DNA of 64,000 bases from Legionella lansingensis (GCF_900187355.1 NZ_LT906451.1:1795001-1859000), one strand, 5' to 3'; positions 1 to 9,335 are shown, counted from the first letter of the stretch. Program-made: numbers and translations. Notes: generated by a model from the sequence alone, not told the origin.

Positions 1-1842
1 GATCCAACGCACAAAGGGTTTATAATATAAGCGCACAGACCAAGCTTTATCATCCAGGGGTTCGCCTAAAGCAACGTAGATATCCCTAAAGGGACTAACA
101 TCAATGGCAGATTCCGTCATGGCCATTTGACCTACATTATAAATTCGTTTTTCTGGATAAATCATGTTGGTTTTATGATCGTGAGTGACTGCAAAACGAG
201 CCCGTGCTCCATGATAATTTGCGCCTTTTAATGAAGATTCATTAATAAATTGGATGGTATAACCCGCAAGATTGGCTCTATCCCCAGGTGCCATTCTTAC
301 ATCATCCTGGATACCATAATTGGTAGAGAGACTGATCCCAATCACCGTTATCGCCACACCACAATGAGCAAGCACCATACCCCAAAATGCTTGCCCCAGA
401 TTCAGGATGCCTCGTTGTTTACAGCGAGCAACAACGAATTTACATGTGCTTGCTATGACCCAAAACGACAAGGTCAATCCCAATAATGCGTAAGCATTAA
501 TTGACCCTGTGAATACATACAACAAAATAAAGGGCAAAATAACAACCATTAATCCCACCCCACGTAACCGCAGTGTCAGGTTTTGCAAACTATCCTTTTG
601 CCAATGCACATGAATCCCTAATCCCATGAGTACCAATAAAGGAATCATTAAAGGTATGAAGACGGAATTAAAATAAGGTGCCCCCACAGATAATTTACCT
701 AGACCAAGACCATCAATCAGGAGAGGATATACCGTCCCCATTAATACGGTTAGCATCATCACCACGAGAAAAACATTATTTAACAGTAAAGCACTTTCGC
801 GAGAAATGGCTGCAGGAGTATCACGGCCTTGCAGTGTTTGCGCTCGCAGAGCAAATAACAGTAAGGATCCACCTATTACAAGCAGCAAGAAGCACAGAAT
901 ATAAAGACCGCGTTTGGGATCCACAGCAAAAGCATGCACCGAGGTCAGTACACCGGAACGGACCAAAAAAGTACCAATCAGACTTAAAGAAAAAGCAGCA
1001 ATGGCCAAAAGCAAAGTCCAAGCTTTAAATTGTTGTCGCTGTTCACTCACTGCCAATGAATGTAGTAAAGCTGTTCCGACTAACCAAGGCATAAAGGAAG
1101 CATTCTCAACAGGATCCCAAAACCACCAGCCTCCCCAACCCAATTCACGGTAAGCCCACCAACTCCCTAAAGTAATGCCGGTGGTTAAGCAACACCACGC
1201 GGCAAGCGTCCAAGGTCTTGTCCATTTGGCCCAAGAAGTCTCCATTTTGCCAACCCAAAGAGCAGCAATAGCAAAAGCAAACGCTACGGAAAAACCCACG
1301 TAACCCATATAAAGCATGGGTGGATGAAATAAAAAACCAGGATCCTGCAATAAAGGATTCAAATCACGGCCTTGTGTGTTCAGCAATTGAAATTGACGAC
1401 CAAATGGATTTGACGTTGACAGCAAAAAAACAATAAAGCCGATGCTAACTAAACCAAGTATCACCAATACCCTGGCCCGCATATCACGCTCTAAAGTTGA
1501 GCTGAACAAACTAATCGCCAACATCCAAAAACTTAAAATGGCTACCCACAAGAGCATGGAGCCTTCATGCCCGCCCCATACCGCGCATAGTTTATAAAAC
1601 CAGGGTAACGATATGCTGGAATTGCTTAACACGTAAGTAACACTAAAATCATCCTTTAAAAAACATACCGTCAGCGCACAATAAGCCAAAGCAACAAAGG
1701 CAAACTGAGCACAAGCATATAACGGCGCTGCCGCTATCCAATCAGCCTTATTTCGCCACAGGCCTACTGTTGGAATCACCGCAAGCAATACAGCAAAAAG
1801 CAAAGCCAACAATAAACAAAATAAACCAATTTCAGCTATCAT
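1..1842 (-). CDS. ccmF: Cytochrome c-type biogenesis protein CcmF (3' end beyond window)
   Basis: Heme lyase subunit of the System I cytochrome c maturation pathway, an inner-membrane protein that attaches heme to apocytochrome c in the periplasm. Reading in from base 1842 the frame stays open to the window edge (614 codons, against about 650 for the family), so only the C-terminus is missing. The tryptophan-rich WWD signature [19 protein letters not shown] is encoded near 1085-1140, and the last residues visible ([18 protein letters not shown]) match the conserved CcmF C-terminal part. The ATG overlaps the ccmE stop as ATGA, implying translational coupling at the distal end of the ccm operon. 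ccmG and ccmH would be expected beyond the left edge. Confidence 0.96.
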   Translation of the reverse strand, partial: MIAEIGLFCLLLALLFAVLLAVIPTVGLWRNKADWIAAAPLYACAQFAFVALAYCALTVCFLKDDFSVTYVLSNSSISLPWFYKLCAVWGGHEGSMLLWVAILSFWMLAISLFSSTLERDMRARVLVILGLVSIGFIVFLLSTSNPFGRQFQLLNTQGRDLNPLLQDPGFLFHPPMLYMGYVGFSVAFAFAIAALWVGKMETSWAKWTRPWTLAAWCCLTTGITLGSWWAYRELGWGGWWFWDPVENASFMPWLVGTALLHSLAVSEQRQQFKAWTLLLAIAAFSLSLIGTFLVRSGVLTSVHAFAVDPKRGLYILCFLLLVIGGSLLLFALRAQTLQGRDTPAAISRESALLLNNVFLVVMMLTVLMGTVYPLLIDGLGLGKLSVGAPYFNSVFIPLMIPLLVLMGLGIHVHWQKDSLQNLTLRLRGVGLMVVILPFILLYVFTGSINAYALLGLTLSFWVIASTCKFVVARCKQRGILNLGQAFWGMVLAHCGVAITVIGISLSTNYGIQDDVRMAPGDRANLAGYTIQFINESSLKGANYHGARARFAVTHDHKTNMIYPEKRIYNVGQMAMTESAIDVSPFRDIYVALGEPLDDKAWSVRLYYKPFVRWI

Positions 1843-2288
1843 GCGGGCGTTTTTTCTCCACTCTCTTTGGCTTTTATTAAAGCAGTCCTTACTTCCGGTG
1901 GCATATAATTAGCATCATGTTTTGCAAGCACTTCTGTGGCTTGAAAATGATGATTATCCGTCAATTTTCCAAGAGCAACGATACCCTGCCCTTCACGGAA
2001 AAGATCAGGCAAAATGCCGCGATAATTTACAGTGATCGTTTGCTTAAAATCCGTTAGTTTAAATTGTACGGATAAATCAGCCTTGGAACGAAGAATGCTT
2101 CCCTTCACCACCATGCCTCCCAAACGAATGGTATGCCCATAAGAGGCTTCTCCATTTACAGCTTGTGTAGGGGTATAAAACAGGCTGATATTTTGCCGTA
2201 AAGCATACAAGATCAGAGCAGTCACAACCATTAACACTGAGATGATGAATCCCAGGATCATTAACTTACGCTTACGAACTGGATTCAT
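1839..2288 (-). CDS. ccmE: Cytochrome c-type biogenesis heme chaperone CcmE
   Basis: Periplasmic heme chaperone that binds heme covalently and hands it to CcmF. The protein starts [13 protein letters not shown], has one N-terminal membrane anchor (about residues 8-30) and then an OB-fold domain. The heme-binding histidine lies in the family motif [13 protein letters not shown] near residue 125. The start at 2288 was chosen because it follows the ccmD stop by one base and gives the usual ~149-residue length. A longer frame exists upstream but would overlap ccmD throughout its extension. The stop overlaps the ccmF start. Confidence 0.95.
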   Translation of the reverse strand: MNPVRKRKLMILGFIISVLMVVTALILYALRQNISLFYTPTQAVNGEASYGHTIRLGGMVVKGSILRSKADLSVQFKLTDFKQTITVNYRGILPDLFREGQGIVALGKLTDNHHFQATEVLAKHDANYMPPEVRTALIKAKESGEKTPA

Positions 2289-2289
2289 T

Positions 2290-2451
2290 CTATTGTCTCT
2301 TAAACCACTGGTGTAATTTTTTACGAACTCGCACACGCTGGGCTTTTACGATAAGAACATGTGTAATGAGAACACCACAGACCAGGGCATACGTTGGCCA
2401 AATATAAATTGCATACCCCCCCATAGCTAACCATCGCATAAACTGACTCAT
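2290..2451 (-). CDS. ccmD: Heme exporter small subunit CcmD
   Basis: A 53-codon gene between ccmC and ccmE, easily missed because of its size. Translation gives [20 protein letters not shown], then one hydrophobic segment and a basic tail ([18 protein letters not shown]). This is the standard CcmD layout: a GGYxxYxWPxY motif, a single transmembrane helix and an arginine/lysine-rich cytoplasmic end. CcmD is needed for release of holo-CcmE from the CcmABC complex. Its ATG overlaps the ccmC stop (ATGA) and its stop is one base before the ccmE start, so the three genes are translationally linked. Confidence 0.93.
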   Translation of the reverse strand: MSQFMRWLAMGGYAIYIWPTYALVCGVLITHVLIVKAQRVRVRKKLHQWFKRQ

Positions 2452-3191
2452 AGCTTCTCTACCTCCAGCACACGCTTTACCCAGTCTTGTCTGCGTTCGC
2501 GTAGCAATACTTCATTTCGGGCTTTATGCAAGATGACCCAAAAACAATAAAGAAAAAAACCAACAATCATCATTAATAGTGGCCATAACATTGGCATGGC
2601 AATTTTAGGTTTAGCAAATAGAGAGAGGGTCGCACCTTGGTGCAAGGTGTTCCACCAATACACGGAATAATGGATGATCGGTAAATCAACCAAACCAACT
2701 AACGTTAGAATAGCAGCGATCTTATCACCCTGTTCTTTGTCCTGAAAAGAGGTTTGGGTGGCCAAAATGGCCAGATACAAAAATAGCAAGATAAGTTCAG
2801 ACGTTAAACGAGCATCCCACACCCACCATGTCCCCCACATTGGCTTTCCCCAGATACTACCTGTCACCAAAGCCAAAAATGCCATCGATGCCCCTAACTG
2901 AGCGACAAGACCAAGAATTAAACCAGCCATCTTAATCCGCCAGACGAGCAAAAGAACAGCTAAAAACCCCATCCAAGCGTACAAAGCCATCGATAGAAAA
3001 GCCGTTGGCACATGCACATAAATAATGCGAAATGCATCCCCTTGCTGGTAATCAGCAGGTGCAAAAACAAGTCCCCAAACCAAGCCGATGGCTAAAAATA
3101 ATAATGCACTTAAGCCTAACCAACTCAACCAGGGTTTGCTAAGTTGATAAAACGTTTTAGGCGAAGCCATTTGATATAAAAATTTCCACAT
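2448..3191 (-). CDS. ccmC: Heme exporter membrane protein CcmC
   Basis: Integral inner-membrane protein that presents heme to CcmE. It has six hydrophobic segments and the WWD motif WGTWWVWDARLTSEL, flanked by conserved histidine contexts (VHVPTA and HYSVYWWNTLHQG). The start at 3191 (MWKFLYQMASPKTFYQL) aligns with known CcmC N-termini and gives 247 residues. An alternative ATG at 3230 adds 13 residues but lies directly against the palindromic element at 3231 and has no spaced ribosome-binding site. In Legionella ccmC has been linked to iron use and intracellular growth. Whether that applies here is inference. Confidence 0.94.
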   Translation of the reverse strand: MWKFLYQMASPKTFYQLSKPWLSWLGLSALLFLAIGLVWGLVFAPADYQQGDAFRIIYVHVPTAFLSMALYAWMGFLAVLLLVWRIKMAGLILGLVAQLGASMAFLALVTGSIWGKPMWGTWWVWDARLTSELILLFLYLAILATQTSFQDKEQGDKIAAILTLVGLVDLPIIHYSVYWWNTLHQGATLSLFAKPKIAMPMLWPLLMMIVGFFLYCFWVILHKARNEVLLRERRQDWVKRVLEVEKL

Positions 3192-3230
3192 AGGGAATAA
3201 TTGCTTCAGAAAAAGACAGAATTTTACCAT

Positions 3231-3407
3231 CCTAGAAAAAGCAGTTGCAAGCGTAGCGAGGCTATTTATTGTATTAAAGATAGGCGCTTTTTTTATTATT
3301 TTTCGTGAAAGCAGTAGTCACCACTACGGTGAGCGAAAAATAATAAAAAAAGCGTCTAGATTCAATGCAGTAAGTAGCCGCAGTAGCTTGTAACTGCTTT
3401 TTCTAGG
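3231..3407. repeat. 177-bp imperfect palindrome (MITE/REP-like) inside the ccm operon
   Basis: The two ends are a perfect 16-base inverted pair (CCTAGAAAAAGCAGTT and its complement), and the arms continue with mismatches for nearly 90 bases each. A second perfect block around the centre (CGCTTTTTTTATTATTTTTCG and its complement, split here as CGCTTTTTTT and ATTATTTTTCG) flanks a small GTAGTCACCACTAC hairpin. There is no ORF in it. It fills almost all of the gap between the ccmB stop (3416) and ccmC, two genes normally adjacent or overlapping. No clear target-site duplication is visible. It could act as a transcription attenuator or RNA processing site. Confidence 0.85.
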
Positions 3408-3415
3408 AGCAAGCC

Positions 3416-4084
3416 TTAATCAGCCAGGCTAATACGAATAACCGTTGCGATAGCAAAAGGGAGGAAACAGACAGCTAACAGTGAAATAGCTACCAAAATA
3501 GCCAGATAACCTGGGGCAGCAAAACCTTGCATAGCAGCAGTTAAACTACCACTACCAAAGATCATAATGGGTATAGTTAAAGGCAATAAAATCAAAGCCA
3601 TCAATACCCCTTTCCCAGTACTGAAAGCAGAGGCTAATCCACATAGAAAAAGAATGGCAGGTGTTCCTGCAATTAAACTTATGACTAAAATCATAGTCTC
3701 ATGAAGACTAAAATTGAATAAGAGCGCCAATAACGGGCAAAAGATAAGCATAGGGGTGATATTAAGTAGCCAATGCACCCACAATTTTGCACTGATAATA
3801 AGGGCCAACGGGTACCCTGAGATTAGCCATTGTTCTATAACACCATCCTCGTGATCCTGCTGAAATAAACCAGCAGAGGACAATAAGATAGCCAATAACA
3901 TGGCTATCCACACAAGACCTGGTGCAACAATCCGCAGGATAGATAGTTCAGAGGGCATGGTCAGCGGGAAAAAAACTGTCACCATCAAAAAAAATAGCGC
4001 GGCATGTAGCAAGAGCCTTGGCTGACGAAGGTGTAAGAGGAGTTCGCGCTGGAATTGTCTTTTAAAAAGCACCGTCAAACTCAT
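3416..4084 (-). CDS. ccmB: Heme exporter permease CcmB
   Basis: Membrane subunit of the CcmAB ATPase that drives release of heme-loaded CcmE. The protein has 222 residues and six hydrophobic segments, with the typical N-terminus (FKRQFQRELLLHLRQPR) and the conserved motif FQQDHEDGVIEQWLISGYPL at about residues 74-93. The length matches the family. Its ATG overlaps the ccmA stop as ATGA. Downstream, the operon is interrupted by a long palindrome before ccmC. Confidence 0.95.
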   Translation of the reverse strand: MSLTVLFKRQFQRELLLHLRQPRLLLHAALFFLMVTVFFPLTMPSELSILRIVAPGLVWIAMLLAILLSSAGLFQQDHEDGVIEQWLISGYPLALIISAKLWVHWLLNITPMLIFCPLLALLFNFSLHETMILVISLIAGTPAILFLCGLASAFSTGKGVLMALILLPLTIPIMIFGSGSLTAAMQGFAAPGYLAILVAISLLAVCFLPFAIATVIRISLAD

Positions 4085-4692
4085 AAAACATACTCCACAC
4101 AGTTTCCGGTGCTAAGCGGCAATGGTTGATGCGATGTGACAATCGCTAACCCTCGGTTATGAAGATGATTTTCAAGAATATCCATGAAAATTTTGACAGC
4201 CTTTGCATCTAAAGCGACGAGTGGCTCATCCAATAACCAGAGTTTGGCATCCGTCATCGCTGTACGTAATAATCCAACACGTCGACGCTGCCCCGCCGAT
4301 AAGTGAGAGCACACTTCATTTTCAAAACCGCTCAATCCAAAACGCTCAAGTAAAGCCTCAAAATCAATGTCTTTTCGTCCCCAATGCATATCAAAAAGGC
4401 AATTCTCTTTCACGGTTAATAATTGATTTATCCCTGTGCGATGTCCCACAAAACAAAGCTTTTGATGATAAGATGTCAAGTCCTCATGGATCAGCCTACC
4501 TTGATAACGAATGTCCCCAGACAAAGGGCATAAAAGACCTGCGAGCAGTCTTAGCAAAGTGGTTTTACCCGCCCCATTACCTCCGCGCAAATGCAATAAT
4601 TGTCCCTGTTGTAATGTAAATTCAACTTGATGAAGAAGCGGCTTGTCTTGGTAATCAAAAGAAAGCGCGGTGACTTCGAGCATAGGATTCAC
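4081..4692 (-). CDS. ccmA: Heme exporter ATP-binding protein CcmA
   Basis: Cytoplasmic ABC ATPase of 203 residues. Visible motifs are Walker A GGNGAGKTT near residue 37, signature LSAGQRRRVGLLR near 131, Walker B LWLLDEP near 151, and a late histidine in TSHQPL. It is the first gene of the ccmABCDEF operon on the minus strand. The 4693-4823 gap to the divergent SemiSWEET-like gene should hold its promoter, where a TATAAC-like box can be seen but no convincing full promoter. Confidence 0.95.
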   Translation of the reverse strand: MNPMLEVTALSFDYQDKPLLHQVEFTLQQGQLLHLRGGNGAGKTTLLRLLAGLLCPLSGDIRYQGRLIHEDLTSYHQKLCFVGHRTGINQLLTVKENCLFDMHWGRKDIDFEALLERFGLSGFENEVCSHLSAGQRRRVGLLRTAMTDAKLWLLDEPLVALDAKAVKIFMDILENHLHNRGLAIVTSHQPLPLSTGNCVEYVL

Positions 4693-4823
4693 CTAGACCC
4701 TAAATTTAAAAAGGGCAGACTACCATAATTCACGGCTGTTATACATGGACATTGACTTTTAAAGGGGGAAGCGTAACTTACATTCAATATATGTTTTTAC
4801 TCTTAGCTAAAAAAGGATTTAAA

Positions 4824-5093
4824 ATGGTTTTACTGATAGAATTGGCCTTTTCAATCAGTCTTTTAGTAAACTCCCTGCTTTTTTTGCCCCAAATCAAAGC
4901 ACTCTTGCAATGCAAATCCACCAAAGAAGTTTCATTGTTGACCTTTGCCGGTTTTAATGTGATTCAGTTATTTACCTTATTGCATGGTCTCATTAACCAC
5001 GATTATCTTTTAGCAGGTGGGATTTTGTTAAGTTTTCTCACATGCGGCACAGTCACCTGGCTTATTATCTATTATCGATATCTCAAAAAGTAA
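4824..5093 (+). CDS. SemiSWEET / PQ-loop family small membrane protein
   Basis: An 89-residue protein with three hydrophobic helices and the PQ-loop signature LPQIKALLQCKSTKEVS around residues 22-38, as in bacterial SemiSWEET sugar transporters, which work as dimers of three-helix units. The start at 4824 has a good ribosome-binding site (AAAAGGA at 4811-4817). An upstream in-frame ATG at 4752 would add a non-conserved 24-residue extension. It is transcribed divergently from ccmA. The substrate cannot be predicted. Confidence 0.75.
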   Translation: MVLLIELAFSISLLVNSLLFLPQIKALLQCKSTKEVSLLTFAGFNVIQLFTLLHGLINHDYLLAGGILLSFLTCGTVTWLIIYYRYLKK

Positions 5094-5196
5094 CCTCATT
5101 TCCTATTTTTCAATGAAGCTGATTGGAAGCACTTGCACCTCAAAGCCATCATGCGCATAATCGTGTATTTTCTGTAATTGGCAGTTAAGGTGAATG

Positions 5197-6132
5197 ATGG
5201 AATTTCTCTCGGAATATGGTTTGTTTCTCTTAAAAGCGTTGACCCTAGTGATTGCTTTATTGTTGGCTGTCGCAGGCATTATAGTCTTGAGCCGTAAGGC
5301 TAAGCCCAAGCTTGAGATAACCTCACTCAATAAACAATATGACGAAACAAAGCAGCGCATGGCGCATGATATAAAAAACAAAAAAGCGGAGAAAAAGAAG
5401 AAAAGCAAGGATGAAAAGGCCTCACTTTATGTGGTTGATTTTCATGGCGACATTAAAGCCAGCCAAGCCGAGGAACTTCGCGAAGCGATCACCGCCATTC
5501 TCTCTATTGCGGAAGAAAAGGATGAGATTGTCGTTCGTCTGGAAAGCCCAGGAGGTGCTGTGAATGCTTATGGCTTAGCCGCCTCGCAATTACAGCGCAT
5601 TCGAAATAAAAAAATACCACTAACCGTTTGTATTGATAAGATGGCCGCAAGCGGAGGATATTTAATGGCTTGTGTGGCCAATAAAATTATTGCCGCTCCT
5701 TTTGCCATCATTGGTTCTATTGGTGTCGTCGCCCAGCTTCCCAATTTCCACCGTTGGCTTAAGAAGAATGATATTGACATTGAATTGTTAACCGCTGGCG
5801 AATATAAACGCACCTTGACCCTATTTGCAGAAAACACAGAGAAGGGACGAAAGAAATTTCAAGAAGAGCTGGAAAATATTCATCAAGTATTCAGAGCCTA
5901 TGTTTTGGCAAACCGACCACAATTAGATATCGATCACGTTTCTACGGGCGAACATTGGCTAGCTAAAGATGCCTTTGATTTAAAGCTCGTTGATGAATTG
6001 AGTACAAGTGATGATTATCTTACTGAAAAAATGGCTGATTTTAATACCTTTAAAATTACTGTTCATGGCAAAAAATCGTTGGTGGAAAAGCTGATGAAAC
6101 CAGTGATGAAGTTGCTTCATCCGTGGGCTTAG
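5197..6132 (+). CDS. sohB: Inner membrane peptidase SohB (S49 family)
   Basis: Membrane-anchored serine protease of the signal peptide peptidase A/SohB family. It begins MEFLSEYGLFLLKALTLV, has one N-terminal anchor, then a lysine-rich stretch (KKAEKKKKSKDEK near residues 62-75) and an S49 domain. Catalytic serine is in DKMAASGGYLMA and the general-base lysine in AGEYKRTLT. The second ATG of an ATGATG pair was chosen because it matches SohB N-termini and sits six bases from AAGG. The 311-residue length is usual for non-enterobacterial SohB. Its 3' end overlaps the convergent FUSC-like gene by four bases. Confidence 0.92.
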   Translation: MEFLSEYGLFLLKALTLVIALLLAVAGIIVLSRKAKPKLEITSLNKQYDETKQRMAHDIKNKKAEKKKKSKDEKASLYVVDFHGDIKASQAEELREAITAILSIAEEKDEIVVRLESPGGAVNAYGLAASQLQRIRNKKIPLTVCIDKMAASGGYLMACVANKIIAAPFAIIGSIGVVAQLPNFHRWLKKNDIDIELLTAGEYKRTLTLFAENTEKGRKKFQEELENIHQVFRAYVLANRPQLDIDHVSTGEHWLAKDAFDLKLVDELSTSDDYLTEKMADFNTFKITVHGKKSLVEKLMKPVMKLLHPWA

Positions 6133-7121
6133 TCATCTCTTCCAACCACCACATGACAAATCATGACAAACGCCAAACCAATCAGGCCGCCTAGGATCAC
6201 ATGGGTGATGCGTTCAAAAGCAATAATTGTTGAATTGCTGATAACAACGGCGGCTATGGCTACGGCGGTGCAACGTAAGAAATAAGCGACGACATAACGA
6301 TGAAAGCCAATCAGGGTTAAAAAAATAAAAAAAGTTATTAGCGTTAAATCAAATGGTGTATTGGGGATAAATTGTCCTAGAAGGATGCCCAGAGGCACTC
6401 CCGTCAAAACGCCTTGTAAACGTTGCCTGAATTTTGTTGGCGTGGTCAGAATATTTCCCGTCACCACACTTGCAGCTCCCCAGATCATCCATTGTGGGTT
6501 ACCCAGTTGAAAAAATTCAACTAAAAATGTCGAAAAACCCACAGCCAAGATCATGGCCATGACGCTATCTAAATAAGAGCCTCGCTCACCAAAATTATTC
6601 AACACCGATAATTGCAATGGATAATATTTTTCCCCTTCTTTTAAGACCCATTTGAGTTGATCGATTATTGCAAGCCCCAGCGTTGGTAGCAAAGCACTAA
6701 AAAGGTAGAATAAAAACGCTGACGGGGTGGCAGTGTTCGCTGTTTCTCTCATTTCAGTAGCCAAAAAAAGTGCAGGGATAAAACACCAACTCGCAAGTGA
6801 TCGTAACTTATCTCCCTTCGTAGTAATCCAAATAATAGAAGACGCAAACAGAGCGCACGTAAAAACAAAGAAAACGGGGTAGCCCTCCATAAGCAGCAAT
6901 AAATAGAAGCCCAAAATTATCGCCAAACCATGCAAAAGAACACCCAAAACAGTGAATTTAAGTTTTTCCTCAATGATCAAGGTTGACATAGTCAGAATGG
7001 ATGATTGTAGCCAAAGGGGGTTCTTTGTTAGCAAAAAAAGGTAGGCAAAAGGCAAAAGGACAATGGTCCCACGCATGATGGACCAATATTTAATTTCATC
7101 TATTATCGTAATGAATGACAT
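6129..7121 (-). CDS. FUSC/DUF2955-like inner-membrane protein
   Basis: A 330-residue polytopic membrane protein with about ten hydrophobic segments in two halves. The second half (from about residue 190, with WMIWGAASVVTGNILTTPTK and RLQGVLTGVPLGILLGQF) resembles the membrane domain of fusaric-acid-resistance/aromatic efflux proteins (FUSC, DUF2955). No periplasmic adaptor gene is adjacent, so an efflux role is only a family-level inference. It is divergent from the small charged gene at 7253 and convergent with sohB. Confidence 0.6.
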   Translation of the reverse strand: MSFITIIDEIKYWSIMRGTIVLLPFAYLFLLTKNPLWLQSSILTMSTLIIEEKLKFTVLGVLLHGLAIILGFYLLLLMEGYPVFFVFTCALFASSIIWITTKGDKLRSLASWCFIPALFLATEMRETANTATPSAFLFYLFSALLPTLGLAIIDQLKWVLKEGEKYYPLQLSVLNNFGERGSYLDSVMAMILAVGFSTFLVEFFQLGNPQWMIWGAASVVTGNILTTPTKFRQRLQGVLTGVPLGILLGQFIPNTPFDLTLITFFIFLTLIGFHRYVVAYFLRCTAVAIAAVVISNSTIIAFERITHVILGGLIGLAFVMICHVVVGRDD

Positions 7122-7252
7122 GGATTTACAAAGCCCAGATGATCACAGTTCCCAAGTTTAGTTCATTTCGAACTTGATTATTTACTAAAATAGCTAAAGT
7201 CGAGATATAATTAATAAAAATCACAGCAAAAAATATTAACAGGGAGTTAATG

Positions 7253-7564
7253 ATGAGCGACCTCAAATCAAAATTACCCGATTTTAAGGAAATAACCTCC
7301 ATGGCGGGCAAGCTTTTTAAAGATGTAAAGCAAAGTGTTACTGAAATTATTTCCGATTATAAGAAAAAACGTGAACAAGAGGCTCAAGATGTAACGACCT
7401 CCAAACCTGAAAGCACCAAGAAAGATGAAGAGGTCATTATAACTACAACCAAAAAATCACCTGAAACAGGAGAAGAAGAAGTAGCAACTGTAGCTACCAC
7501 CAAAAAAACAAAGTCTGCTAAAGAGAAGAAAGAAGCCCCCCCCGAAACAAAAATGCCCGAATAA
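7253..7564 (+). CDS. Small Lys/Glu/Thr-rich hypothetical protein
   Basis: A 103-residue soluble protein with no recognised domain. The N-terminal 40 residues could form an amphipathic helix (LPDFKEITSMAGKLFKDVKQ). The rest is low complexity, dominated by K, E, T and P with repeated TTTKKS/TTKKTK blocks, and is likely disordered. The second of two ATGs was chosen because GGGAG at 7242-7246 lies six bases upstream of it. A TATAAT hexamer at 7206-7211 is a plausible -10. It ends at a 58-bp palindrome. Function unknown. Confidence 0.65.
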   Translation: MSDLKSKLPDFKEITSMAGKLFKDVKQSVTEIISDYKKKREQEAQDVTTSKPESTKKDEEVIITTTKKSPETGEEEVATVATTKKTKSAKEKKEAPPETKMPE

Positions 7565-7622
7565 TAGACCTCTTTCCAAACTCGCTGAGGAGAGCGAAGT
7601 GCGAGGTTTGGAAAGAGGTCTA
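7565..7622. repeat. REP-type palindrome between convergent genes
   Basis: Inverted arms of 21 bases, TAGACCTCTTTCCAAACTCG and complement with one extra base, separated by about 15 bases. It begins right at the stop of the small charged gene and ends 24 bases from the 3' end of fleQ. There is no T-run, so it is better called a REP-like repeat than an intrinsic terminator, though it may protect both converging transcripts. Confidence 0.8.
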
Positions 7623-7646
7623 ATAGGGATTTCCTTACAGAATGTA

Positions 7647-9056
7647 TTAAGCACGTTGGGGGCGTATTAATCCGTATTTGCGCATCTTTTCAACCAACGT
7701 AGTACGCCGCATGTTTAAATAATTAGCTGCATGGGCCACTACCCAATCCGATTCATGCAATGCCTGACTGATGAGTGCTAGCTCTGTCTTCACCAAATAC
7801 TCTTTTAGATCAATCCCTTCCTCTCCTAGAACTGAATCAGGATTTAGCATGTCTAATAAAGTCTCACGCTCACTACGCAGGCTTCCTGGATGCAGTGCTT
7901 TGCTATCTTTCCTAAACCTGCGGGGTAAATCAGTCACATCGACGATGCCATTTGGGAATAAAATAGATAAACGCTCTACTAGGTTTGCTAATTCACGCAC
8001 ATTACCCGGCCATGCATAACTACTCAAAGCTTCAAGGGCTGCTGGCATCAGCCGTACACTGGGTCTATTTTCACCTTCAATTCTTGAAATTAACTCATTG
8101 ACTAGTAAAGGCAGATCCTCGCGTCGAGCCCGTAAAGGTGGCATATCAATAGGAAAAACATTTAAACGGTAGAAAAGGTCTTCACGAAACTTCCCTTCTT
8201 CGATGGCTTTTTCAAGATTTCGATGAGTAGCGGCAATGATTCTCACATTCACTTCGATACTCTTATTGCTTCCTACGCGTTCAAAACAGCGTTCTTGTAG
8301 CACACGCAGTAACTTTACCTGCATTGCTAAAGGCATATCACCGATCTCATCAAGAAATAAGGTGCCACCATGGGCTAATTCAAAACGGCCTTGTCGGGAG
8401 GTAATTGCTCCAGTGAAAGCTCCTTTCTCATGGCCAAATAATTCACTTTCCAATAATTCAGGAGGAATGGCACCACAGTTAATAGGAATAAACGGTCTAT
8501 TATAGCGTGAAGAAAAAGCATGGATATTTCTTGCTATAACTTCCTTACCCGTTCCAGATTCCCCAAGAATGAGAACACTGGCTTCAGTATCTGCTACTTG
8601 TGCGATAAGTTTGCGAACCTGACGAATTGCCTCGCTATTGCCTACTAAACTACGAAATAAGGGAGTGCGCTTTTTATTGTTCTCCTCAGCCAACGCCGTT
8701 TCATGTGCAATCTGACATTTGTGCAGAGCTTCAAGCATTTGCGCATAACTGAAGGGAAAACCAAGGCAAGCCAGAACATTAGCGGAAGCATAATAGGTCT
8801 CTGGCAGCGGGGCATCAACAAGAATAATGGGTAATTTCGGAGCAATACTTCTTACCTCAGCCAGAAATTCCAAGGTATCTTCATGCGAAAGCTTCGCCCC
8901 GATTAAAATCGCGTGCGCATTTTTGTAAGGAAAACTACGCCAGTCAGCATAATTTGCAAGGAGACCGTCTTCACCAACAAAATTTAAAATGGTACTGAGC
9001 TTATGACGACGTTCTTCATTATCATCGATGATGAGAATGGCTTCATTGCGGTCCAT
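7647..9056 (-). CDS. fleQ: Sigma-54-dependent flagellar master regulator FleQ
   Basis: A 469-residue enhancer-binding protein. Residues 1-120 form a receiver-like domain that begins with the acidic pair (ILIIDDNEE), but the expected phospho-aspartate position reads AILIGAK, as in FleQ-type degenerate receivers. The AAA+ domain (about 135-370) has Walker A GESGTGKEV, the sigma-54 loop GAFTGA, Walker B GTLFLDEIGDM, and arginine-finger region FREDLFYRLNVFPI. A Fis-type HTH ends the protein (HAANYLNMRRTTLVEKMRKY). In Legionella FleQ activates flagellar genes with RpoN. It is monocistronic here. Confidence 0.9.
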   Translation of the reverse strand: MDRNEAILIIDDNEERRHKLSTILNFVGEDGLLANYADWRSFPYKNAHAILIGAKLSHEDTLEFLAEVRSIAPKLPIILVDAPLPETYYASANVLACLGFPFSYAQMLEALHKCQIAHETALAEENNKKRTPLFRSLVGNSEAIRQVRKLIAQVADTEASVLILGESGTGKEVIARNIHAFSSRYNRPFIPINCGAIPPELLESELFGHEKGAFTGAITSRQGRFELAHGGTLFLDEIGDMPLAMQVKLLRVLQERCFERVGSNKSIEVNVRIIAATHRNLEKAIEEGKFREDLFYRLNVFPIDMPPLRARREDLPLLVNELISRIEGENRPSVRLMPAALEALSSYAWPGNVRELANLVERLSILFPNGIVDVTDLPRRFRKDSKALHPGSLRSERETLLDMLNPDSVLGEEGIDLKEYLVKTELALISQALHESDWVVAHAANYLNMRRTTLVEKMRKYGLIRPQRA

Positions 9057-9196
9057 AACCCTATCCCTACTACGTGTCCATCTTATCTAATTTGAGTATT
9101 GGTTACCGAGTCAGACCCTGTCAAATAAATGACGAAATTTTTTATAAGCGTCATAAAACTCGATCTTAAGTTTAATTTGATAAATCCAAAAAAGCT

Positions 9197-9301
9197 GAAT
9201 TACCGTGGCTTGACCACGGCATCCATGTCAAGACTGACATGATGGACCCCGCGGTCGATGCCGCGGGGATTCGAAATTGCTTAACTTAACGGCAGTGACC
9301 C
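9197..9301. repeat. Palindromic repeat with conserved tail
   Basis: The palindrome at 9197-9272 contains ACCGTGGCTTGACCACGG and, on the other side, a GC-rich counterpart (CCGCGGTCGATGCCGCGG), with a GACATG/CATGTC inner pair. It is followed by the non-palindromic tail CTTAACTTAACGGCAGTGAC, which recurs at 58557-58578 after a different palindrome. It fills most of the 279-base gap between fleQ and the cysteine-rich gene, and nothing else was recognised there. The ACCGTGGCTTGACC core is also present around 26990, 48905 and, degenerate, 53920. Confidence 0.75.
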
Positions 9302-9335
9302 GAAGAGATGGCACAGTTTGGTAAACATTCTTGAT

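Noticed and set aside
678-1153. Plus-strand open frames opposite ccmF
   Set aside because: They are antisense to conserved CcmF codons including the WWD motif and show no recognisable protein features.
7565-7622. Intrinsic terminator between the small charged gene and fleQ
   Set aside because: The stem is good but neither side is followed by a run of T, so it was listed as a repeat.
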